Assembly: GCA_944325235.1 (NCBI GenBank)
Contig: CALUZE010000025.1
Span: 1-12,245 of the forward strand
Reading direction: 5' to 3'
Origin: an uncultured Elusimicrobiales bacterium
Lineage (GTDB): Bacteria > Elusimicrobiota > Elusimicrobia > Elusimicrobiales > Elusimicrobiaceae
Length of the DNA stretch: 12,245 bases
The number at the start of each line of letters is the position of its first letter. Position 1 is the stretch's first letter. The notes under the pieces are model-generated. The model had not been told where the DNA came from, did not search any database, and saw only the letters and a list, made by a program, of their open reading frames with translations. The translations under genes and the position numbers were made by a program. Below are positions 7,098 to 12,245 of this stretch, piece by piece.

Positions 7098-7541
7098 CTA
7101 GCGGGCCAGTACGGCGGAAATAATTTTTTCGGCCTGGCAGTCCATTTCTGCGCGGTCCTTGGGGTCGTGGTCGTCCATTCCCGACAAGTGCAGCGCCCCG
7201 TGGGTTACGTACATCAGCATTTCCTGTAGGATGGTGTGGCCGAACGATTTGGCATTTTTGCGCGCTACCGGGTAGCAGACAAAAATGTCGCCAAAGCCCC
7301 ACGGCTCGCCCGTATCAAAGGGCGGTTTTTCGTTGTTAAACGAAATCACGTCCGTGACGTAGTGGTGGTCCAAAAATTCCACATTTACGCGGCGGATTTC
7401 CTTTTCGTCTACAAAAATCACGTTTACTTCTATATTCTGCCGCGCGAATTGTTTGAGCCCTTTGGCGAGCGCCGCTTTAAACAAGCCGGTGCGGCGCAGG
7501 TACTTGGGCACATCCGTTTGATAAAAAATATGGGCAATCAT
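7098..7541 (-). CDS. ybeY: Endoribonuclease YbeY (rRNA maturation factor)
   Basis: A 147-residue zinc-dependent RNase of the UPF0054 family, needed for 16S rRNA 3'-end maturation and ribosome quality control. Seen: VNVIFVDEKEIRRVN near residue 40, a DVISFNNEKP segment, GDIFVCYPVA, and the metal motif HGALHLSGMDDHD. The usual motif is HGxLHLxGYDH; here the third histidine sits one position later (DDH). The reading frame could be extended upstream to 7571, but the ATG at 7541 is chosen because it overlaps the phoH stop as ATGA and has GGGGA 7 nt upstream. The phoH-ybeY pairing is very common in bacteria and supports the call. Confidence 0.95.
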   Translation of the reverse strand: MIAHIFYQTDVPKYLRRTGLFKAALAKGLKQFARQNIEVNVIFVDEKEIRRVNVEFLDHHYVTDVISFNNEKPPFDTGEPWGFGDIFVCYPVARKNAKSFGHTILQEMLMYVTHGALHLSGMDDHDPKDRAEMDCQAEKIISAVLAR

Positions 7542-8482
7542 TTGGTTTTCCCCGCGTGTTTCTTTTCCCACTTGTCGTAAGCGGCCACGATGTCTTTGAC
7601 CAGCGGGTGGCGCACGACGTCCTCGCCGGTGAACTGGACGAACGCCACGTTTTTCAATTTGCCCAGCACTTCGGCCGCCTGCAAAAGGCCGCTGGCTTTT
7701 TTGTCGGGCAGGTCAATTTGTGACAAATCGCCGTTTACAATCATCTTGGACCCCACACCCATACGCGTTAAAAACATTTTCATCTGGGCGGGCAGCGTGT
7801 TTTGCGCTTCGTCCAAAATAATAAACGCCTTTTCCAGCGTGCGCCCGCGCATATAGGCCAGCGGGACGATTTCCAAAATGTTGTTGTACTTGAGCGAATT
7901 GAACCGTTCCATGCCGAGCATGGCGTAAAAAGCGTCGTAAATGGGGCGCAGGTACGGGTCCACTTTTTCTTCAATATCGCCGGGCAGGAAGCCCAGTTTT
8001 TCGCCCGCTTCCACAATCGGGCGCGTAACCACGATGCGTTCCGTCAGCCCCAACTCCAGCGCGCGCAGCGCACACGCACAGGCCAGGAATGTTTTTCCCG
8101 TGCCGGCCGGGCCCGAGGAGATGACCAAATCGTTGGCGAAAACAGCCTCTATGTATTTCTTTTGGTTTTCGCTGCGGGCTTCCACGGGGCGGGCGTGCTC
8201 CGGGCGGAAGACGATGTTGTTGGCAAAGGGGACGGTGTCTTTTACTAAATCCAGCGGGCGCTTTTCGGCGTTTAGGGTCAGGTCTTTTTGCAATTTGGCC
8301 AAGGCTTTGTCCACACGCGAGTTGGTGCCTTTGACGGACAACAACGCCCCGTCGCCGTCTTCGTCGTATTTTACGAACACGGTGACTTTAAAATTTTTTT
8401 CCAGGGCGCGCAGTTTGCGGTCCTGAATGCCCAAGGCAATTAAAATTTCTTCTTGGTTTTTGAGTTTTAAGGTTTTAATCAT
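7538..8482 (-). CDS. phoH: PhoH-like ATPase
   Basis: A 314-residue P-loop ATPase of the PhoH/YbeZ type, a helicase-like protein thought to act with YbeY in RNA metabolism. From the ATG: an N-terminal KH-like region (about 1-75), Walker A GPAGTGKT (124-131), the conserved EAGEKLGFLPGDIEEKVDPY (158-177), Walker B IILDEAQN (221-228), NGDLSQIDLP (250-259) and VVRHPLV (289-295). The frame allows a TTG two codons earlier (8488), but that lies in the T tract of the upstream hairpin. There is no Shine-Dalgarno in front of either start, because a terminator-like hairpin directly abuts the start codon. Its TGA stop overlaps the ybeY ATG by 4 nt. The phosphate-starvation name is historical and nothing here shows such control. 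Confidence 0.95.
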   Translation of the reverse strand: MIKTLKLKNQEEILIALGIQDRKLRALEKNFKVTVFVKYDEDGDGALLSVKGTNSRVDKALAKLQKDLTLNAEKRPLDLVKDTVPFANNIVFRPEHARPVEARSENQKKYIEAVFANDLVISSGPAGTGKTFLACACALRALELGLTERIVVTRPIVEAGEKLGFLPGDIEEKVDPYLRPIYDAFYAMLGMERFNSLKYNNILEIVPLAYMRGRTLEKAFIILDEAQNTLPAQMKMFLTRMGVGSKMIVNGDLSQIDLPDKKASGLLQAAEVLGKLKNVAFVQFTGEDVVRHPLVKDIVAAYDKWEKKHAGKTK

Positions 8483-8486
8483 ATAC

Positions 8487-8514
8487 AAAAAAGCGCGGCC
8501 GGAGCCGCGCTTTT
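8487..8514 (-). terminator. Terminator-like hairpin between glgC and phoH
   Basis: On the minus strand an 11-bp perfect stem (8514-8504 with 8499-8489; core GCGCGGC/GCCGCGC) with a TCCG tetraloop ends in TTTTTT (8492-8487). It begins 2 nt after the glgC stop codon and its T tract ends 4 nt before the phoH ATG (8482). As a terminator it would cut phoH-ybeY off from thyX-glgC; as a leaky one it would set the ratio between them. A role in masking phoH translation is also possible. Confidence 0.85.
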
Positions 8515-8516
8515 AA

Positions 8517-9725
8517 TCAGAATTTGCTTTTGCCGCGCGGGATAACTACAATGCCGGAAGGGTCTATGTAGTATTTCTGCGAGTCGGCCTCCATATTATG
8601 CCCGATGGTCTGCTTGGCGGCTACGGTATTAAAGCGGTCCATAATCACTTTTTTGAGTTTGGCGCCGGATTTAATTTCGCAGTTATCCATAATCACGCAG
8701 CCTTCCAGCTCGGCTCCTTCGCCCACGATTACGCTGTCGCTGATGACGCAGTTTTTAATCTTGGCTTTGGGGTGGATGATGCACCCGTCCCCGATGACGG
8801 AGTTGACCACCGTCCCGCCCAGGTATTTGGTGGGCGGCACGCGGTTGAGCGTGGTGCTGATGGGCCATTTGGGGTTGTTCAAATCCAGCTTGGGTTTGGG
8901 GCCCAGCAGGTCCATATTGGTCTGCCAGAAAGATTCAATCGTTCCCACGTCGCGCCAGTAGCCTTGTTCTTCGTACGGTTTGGCGCCGGGAAGCGTTTGG
9001 CTTTGGAAGTTGTAGGCAAACGTGCGGTGGTCGGTCAGAATTTTGGGCAAAATGTGTTTGCCGAAATCCAGGGCGGGCACATCGCAGAAGCGTTTTTGCA
9101 GTACTTGCAGCAGCACGTCCGTATTAAAAATGTAGTTGCCCATAGAGGCGTACGCCGCCTTGGGGTTGCCCGGAATGCATTTGGGCTGGGCGGGCTTTTC
9201 GTCAAATTGGATGATGCGGCCGCTTTCGTCCGTGCCCAACACGCCGAAGGCGGAGGCTTGCTCCAGCGGGACGGTGTTGGCGGCGACGGTTACGTCGGCC
9301 TTGTTTTTGAGGTGGAAATCAATCATTTGCCGCACGTCCATGCGGTAGATGTGGTCCGCCCCGAAGATAGCCACTAAATCCGGTGCAAAATCTTTGACGA
9401 GGTTGATGTTCTGGCGGACGGAGTCGGCCGTGCCGCGGTACCAAATTTCGCCCAAGCGCATTTGCGGCGGTACGCAGGTTAAAAAGTGGTCCGAAATAAT
9501 ACCTTCCGAACGCCACGTGGTGCGCAGGTATTCAATTAAGCTTTGTGACAGATACTGCACCAACACGTAGGAAGAAAAAATCCCCGAGTTGACGAAGTTG
9601 GAAAGCACAAAGTCCACAATTCTGTATTTCCCGCCGAACGGCACGGAAGGTTTGGAGCGGTCTTTGGTTAGCGGATAAAGACGTTCCCCTTTGCCCCCGG
9701 CCATAATCATGCCGAGTATTCTCAT
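8517..9725 (-). CDS. glgC: Glucose-1-phosphate adenylyltransferase (ADP-glucose pyrophosphorylase)
   Basis: Makes ADP-glucose from glucose-1-phosphate and ATP, the committed step of glycogen synthesis. The 402-residue length is standard. Seen in order: nucleotide-binding AGGKGERLYPLTKDRSKP (9-26) with PFGGKYRIVDFVLSN (29-43), WYRGTADSV (95-103), catalytic GADHIYRMD (122-130), FDEKPAQP (174-181) with the sugar-phosphate lysine, DVGTIESFWQTNMDLL (259-274), then a left-handed beta-helix (about 300-370) with hexapeptide-like repeats such as VIGDGCIIHPKAKIKNCVI. The start ATG at 9725 has no strong ribosome site; AAGGGG is about 12 nt upstream. It follows thyX by 31 nt on the same strand and is probably cotranscribed. 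No other glycogen gene lies in the window. Allosteric effectors cannot be predicted. Confidence 0.96.
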   Translation of the reverse strand: MRILGMIMAGGKGERLYPLTKDRSKPSVPFGGKYRIVDFVLSNFVNSGIFSSYVLVQYLSQSLIEYLRTTWRSEGIISDHFLTCVPPQMRLGEIWYRGTADSVRQNINLVKDFAPDLVAIFGADHIYRMDVRQMIDFHLKNKADVTVAANTVPLEQASAFGVLGTDESGRIIQFDEKPAQPKCIPGNPKAAYASMGNYIFNTDVLLQVLQKRFCDVPALDFGKHILPKILTDHRTFAYNFQSQTLPGAKPYEEQGYWRDVGTIESFWQTNMDLLGPKPKLDLNNPKWPISTTLNRVPPTKYLGGTVVNSVIGDGCIIHPKAKIKNCVISDSVIVGEGAELEGCVIMDNCEIKSGAKLKKVIMDRFNTVAAKQTIGHNMEADSQKYYIDPSGIVVIPRGKSKF

Positions 9726-9756
9726 ACGTTTCTGTTTCCCCTTGCAAACAAGATTT

Positions 9757-10449
9757 TTATTCGGAGCCCAACGGCAGTTGTTTGTTCAAGGACTCAAAGG
9801 CTTCCCACGCCCACGGCATCTTTTCCGCCACGATTTTGGCAATCTCGTTGGCATAGACGCGGATTTCCCACTGCGCGTGTTTGTCCGTGCGCAGGCACAG
9901 GAAGTTGAACAAGCTTCTGGCGTTTACGCTCCAGTAAAATTGGGTATATTGGCAAACCGGCAAAACGCCGCGGGCCATTTCGCGCGCGACGCCGGCTTCC
10001 AACAGTTTATGATACGCCGCATAAGAAGCTTCCACGCTGTCTTCGTAAATTTTGCGCAGGGCTTCGTTATCCAGCTGGCTGTCGGCCACGGAGCCTTGTT
10101 TGTTTTTGGTGTCCTGGCCGCGGAATTGGGAAGGGATATAAAATTCGTCTTTTACTTCGGTATAGCGGGCGCTGATTTCGTTGTACGAACCCCAGCGGTG
10201 GCGCATCCACTGGCGTGCCACGTAAATCGGGCAGCAGATGTGGAACTGGAAAACGCAATGTTCAAAAGGCGTATGATGTGCGTGTTCCATCAGGTATTTA
10301 ATCAGGCGTTTGTCCTGTTCCGGCCCTTTGGAAACGGCACCGAACGACACGCGGGCCGCTTGCACGGCGCGGTCATCGCCGCCCATAAAATCCACCAGGC
10401 GGACGAAACCTTTGTCCAACACATTGATTTTTTCACTAGATTGTGGCAC
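9757..10449 (-). CDS. thyX: Flavin-dependent thymidylate synthase ThyX
   Basis: Methylates dUMP to dTMP using methylenetetrahydrofolate, with FAD and NADPH, in place of ThyA. The 230-residue length fits. The ThyX signature RHRWGSYNEISARY is at 83-96, preceded by HTPFEHCVFQFHICCPI (59-75). The C-terminal NARSLFNFLCLR (176-187) carries the dUMP-binding arginine region. The start codon is GTG at 10449, chosen because AGGAGAA (10460-10454) lies 6 nt upstream; no ATG fits as well. It begins 13 nt after the stop of the secreted-protein gene and precedes glgC by 31 nt, suggesting one transcript. Organisms with ThyX often lack ThyA and a classical dihydrofolate reductase, which cannot be checked here. 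Confidence 0.97.
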   Translation of the reverse strand: MPQSSEKINVLDKGFVRLVDFMGGDDRAVQAARVSFGAVSKGPEQDKRLIKYLMEHAHHTPFEHCVFQFHICCPIYVARQWMRHRWGSYNEISARYTEVKDEFYIPSQFRGQDTKNKQGSVADSQLDNEALRKIYEDSVEASYAAYHKLLEAGVAREMARGVLPVCQYTQFYWSVNARSLFNFLCLRTDKHAQWEIRVYANEIAKIVAEKMPWAWEAFESLNKQLPLGSE

Positions 10450-10462
10450 GATGTTCTCCTAA

Positions 10463-11788
10463 CTATCTGAAAATTTCCACTACGGAGCTGTCCCCGTCCG
10501 GCAGCACTTCGGCCGCCAGGAGGGCGTCGTCCGAGCAGGCGGTGTCGTACACGTATCCATCCAGCGGGGTGGTATCCGTGACGGTAAAACGCCCTTTTTC
10601 AAACGTCATAAAATGTATATTACTGCTGTGGTATTGGCCGAAGGTTTCCGACAATAAGCCATACTTGGAGAGGTTCTCCACCGCGGCTACGGTGGCACTG
10701 CCCGCCGGGCCGAATACCTGTACGGACGGGTAGAAATCTACAATCTCCTGTTTATATTTTACACGATTTGGAGCCTTGGCGAACATCCCTTTGCTTTCGG
10801 CGCGTTTGCCTTTGCCCGTTACCAGGCGGATGGGGCCGTTGGCCGAGGTGTAAATCAGGTTGCGGGTGCCGGATTCTTCCATTTCGTAAAAGTTCACGCC
10901 CGTCAGCCAGTTGCGCTGGGTGGAAAGCGTCGGCTTGCCGACGGAAAAACGGCCTTTTTTATACGTCACTTCGCGCGCGCTGCCGGGGCGGTCGGTCGTG
11001 GCGAAGGGCGTTTGCGCCCAGAGTTTTTTGTCTTTTCCGCAGCCGAGCTCTTTGGTGAAATAGGCCAGTTTTTCGGTTTGGGCCAGCGTGCCGTTTTGGT
11101 TTTCCAGCACCAGGGTGGACATCGTTTTGCGGGACGGTTCATAAACCGACACAAAAATTTGCGCGAGCCCTTCTTTCACGGAGACGGCCGAGAGGGTGAC
11201 GGGCTGTTTGGGCCCGTCTATTTTATAGGAAAGTTCTTCTTTTAACGTCTGGTTTTCGCCGCGGCTCCACACGGTAACGACCCCTTTACTGGAAAGCGTT
11301 ACAATGTTTTTGGCGCCCGGGGCGGTCACGTCCGCCTGGCTCAGGCTGATGATTTCCTGGCCTACCGGTTCGTAAATAATTTTTTTGCGCGTTTCGGGTG
11401 CGGCGGGTGCGTCTTTGTCCGTCCGCTTGGAGGGGGCCGCTTGCACAAGGGCCGGCGCTTGGCCCAGGACGGCTTCCTGCCCGATGGAGATTTTGGAGGT
11501 ATCCGGCAGTTCGCCTACGGCGTATTTGGGTTGGACTTCGGTAATTTTGCCTTCGGGCGAATAGGTGTAAAGGTCCCCCAGGTTCTTGCCGGTTTTGGGG
11601 TTGACGAGCGGCTGAGAAGATAAAATAATTTTAAAAGGTTGCCCCACGGCCGGTTGTTCTTTAAGGGAAGTAGTGTCCAAATAAATTTTGGTTCCGTCTA
11701 CGCGGACGACCATCCCCTGCGCGCTGCAAAGCGCGGGAAACAGCAGCACTGCGGCGAGTGCGGTCAGGCGGGCGATGTTATTTTTCAT
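10463..11788 (-). CDS. Secreted beta-rich protein of unknown function
   Basis: I do not recognise a named family. The 441-residue product starts with a clear signal peptide: KNN, a hydrophobic stretch at about 6-20, and a probable signal peptidase I site at CSA-QG (23/24). The cysteine is not in a lipobox. Residues about 26-108 form a small beta-rich unit (VDGTKIYLDTT, VGQPFKIIL, NPKTGKNLGDLY), reminiscent of the short C-terminal unit of FlgT-type proteins. A Pro/Ala/Lys linker (about 109-135) follows. The rest (about 136-441) is rich in beta-strand-like segments such as NIVTLSSKGVVTVW and could be a propeller; this is inference. Residue C257-containing ELGCGKDKK is unremarkable. An in-frame ATG six codons earlier (11806) is possible, but the signal peptide favours 11788. 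There is no Shine-Dalgarno. It heads the thyX-glgC run and diverges from mazG. Confidence 0.8.
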   Translation of the reverse strand: MKNNIARLTALAAVLLFPALCSAQGMVVRVDGTKIYLDTTSLKEQPAVGQPFKIILSSQPLVNPKTGKNLGDLYTYSPEGKITEVQPKYAVGELPDTSKISIGQEAVLGQAPALVQAAPSKRTDKDAPAAPETRKKIIYEPVGQEIISLSQADVTAPGAKNIVTLSSKGVVTVWSRGENQTLKEELSYKIDGPKQPVTLSAVSVKEGLAQIFVSVYEPSRKTMSTLVLENQNGTLAQTEKLAYFTKELGCGKDKKLWAQTPFATTDRPGSAREVTYKKGRFSVGKPTLSTQRNWLTGVNFYEMEESGTRNLIYTSANGPIRLVTGKGKRAESKGMFAKAPNRVKYKQEIVDFYPSVQVFGPAGSATVAAVENLSKYGLLSETFGQYHSSNIHFMTFEKGRFTVTDTTPLDGYVYDTACSDDALLAAEVLPDGDSSVVEIFR

Positions 11789-11825
11789 ATAATAAATGTA
11801 TAGCATTTTTACCGGGGGCGAACAA
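11786..11825. promoter_or_regulatory. Divergent promoter region between the secreted-protein gene and mazG
   Basis: Only 36 nt separate the two divergent start codons. Plus strand: TATAAT at 11788-11793 is a perfect -10 box for mazG, though no good -35 is seen; it overlaps the secreted-protein start codon. Minus strand: TTGTTC (11825-11820), a 17-nt spacer and TATACA (11802-11797) would start the secreted-protein transcript within a few bases of its ATG. Both assignments are by eye. Confidence 0.35.
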
Positions 11826-12211
11826 TGACCAAAAACAATTTTAACGATTTAGTGGAAACCTTTGCTGTTTTGCGCGGGCCGAACGGCTGTCCGTGGGACA
11901 AAAAACAGACGCATGAAACGTTAATTAAATGTCTGAAAGACGAAACCCAGGAACTGATTGACGCCATAGAAAAGAAAGATACCGAAAATATGAAAGAAGA
12001 ACTGGGCGACGTCCTTTTGCAGGTGCTGATGCACAGCCAGATTGCGGCCGAAGAAGGCAAATTTACGATTGATGACGTCATCCAAGGCTTGTACGACAAG
12101 CTCCACCGCCGCCACCCGCATGTGTTCGGCGAGCACGCCCGCGCCGCCACGCCCGAAGAAGCCCTGGCCTTGTGGAAAGAGATGAAAAAGAAAGAACGGC
12201 AACACAACTAA
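11825..12211 (+). CDS. mazG: Single-domain MazG nucleoside triphosphate pyrophosphohydrolase
   Basis: MazG enzymes cleave NTPs or dNTPs to the monophosphate and pyrophosphate, removing damaged nucleotides and, in E. coli, lowering ppGpp. The 128 residues correspond to the N-terminal half of the 263-residue E. coli protein. Seen: GPNGCPWDKKQTH (18-30), the metal-binding helix DETQELIDAI (39-48), EELGDVLLQVLMHSQIA (58-74) and KLHRRHPHVFG (92-102). In the EExxE motif the first Glu is Asp39; E40, E43, E59 and D62 are present. The chain ends in a charged helix at a genuine TAA. GGGGGCG just upstream (11814-11820) is an imperfect ribosome site. No toxin-antitoxin partner (mazEF) is next to it. Confidence 0.93.
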   Translation: MTKNNFNDLVETFAVLRGPNGCPWDKKQTHETLIKCLKDETQELIDAIEKKDTENMKEELGDVLLQVLMHSQIAAEEGKFTIDDVIQGLYDKLHRRHPHVFGEHARAATPEEALALWKEMKKKERQHN

Positions 12212-12245
12212 CTCCGTTTTACACGCAAAAGCGGCGGCCTGTATC

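Noticed and set aside
7542..7571. Upstream extension of ybeY by ten codons
   Set aside because: The ATG at 7541 forms an ATGA overlap with the phoH stop and has a well-spaced ribosome site; the extension would only re-read the phoH end.
8598..9377. A 259-codon plus-strand reading frame inside glgC
   Set aside because: It lies fully antisense to a well-conserved glgC and its translation resembles no family; long antisense frames arise easily from GC-rich third positions.
9741..9752. Small inverted repeat CTTG-CAAA-CAAG between glgC and thyX
   Set aside because: Only 4 bp of stem, with a T run only on the plus strand where no gene ends; likely chance.
9691..10470. A 259-codon plus-strand reading frame across thyX
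   Set aside because: Antisense to an intact thyX with all signature motifs; no ribosome site or family signal.
11825..12211. mazG as part of a toxin-antitoxin or phage-defence cassette
   Set aside because: No mazE, mazF or other defence gene is adjacent; a single-domain housekeeping MazG explains it.

Overview
The window is an ordinary, densely packed bacterial chromosome segment of about 55% GC. It holds ten complete protein genes, a complete divergent mazG and the 3' end of dnaJ. No rRNA, tRNA, CRISPR array, insertion sequence, phage gene or long repeat was seen. Nothing here fixes the taxon. A Gram-negative-type secreted protein, an HD-GYP phosphodiesterase, ThyX instead of ThyA, an MnmA of the 'SQDFYxGDY' type and short AT-rich intergenic gaps fit a lineage such as gut Elusimicrobiota. 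That is a guess from gene style, not a demonstrated assignment.

Layout, left to right. The dnaJ 3' end (+) converges on mnmA (-), with a shared two-way terminator between them. A leftward operon follows: a GlcD-GlcE fusion dehydrogenase, a GlcF-like iron-sulfur protein overlapping it by 8 nt, and a GAF/HD-GYP c-di-GMP phosphodiesterase 4 nt further on, closed by a terminator before mnmA. Divergent from this operon, across a 76-nt AT-rich promoter region, is a PPP-family metallophosphatase (+), which converges on ybeY (-) over a second two-way terminator. The next leftward run is secreted protein, thyX, glgC, terminator hairpin, phoH, ybeY. mazG (+) diverges from the secreted-protein gene at the right end.

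How the genes fit together. GlcDE and GlcF look like a 2-hydroxyacid (glycolate or D-lactate) oxidising complex, probably co-expressed with a c-di-GMP hydrolase. phoH and ybeY overlap by an ATGA and are the common RNA-metabolism/ribosome-maturation pair. thyX (dTMP synthesis), glgC (ADP-glucose for glycogen), mazG (NTP clean-up), mnmA (tRNA 2-thiolation) and dnaJ (chaperone) are housekeeping genes.

I did not find an obviously new multi-gene system. The best leads are: (i) the GlcF-like protein keeps both ferredoxin-type cluster motifs but has lost nearly all cysteines of its two CCG domains; (ii) GlcD and a shortened GlcE are fused in one chain; (iii) this redox operon ends in a c-di-GMP phosphodiesterase; (iv) a terminator-like hairpin sits directly against the phoH start codon, leaving no room for a Shine-Dalgarno sequence.
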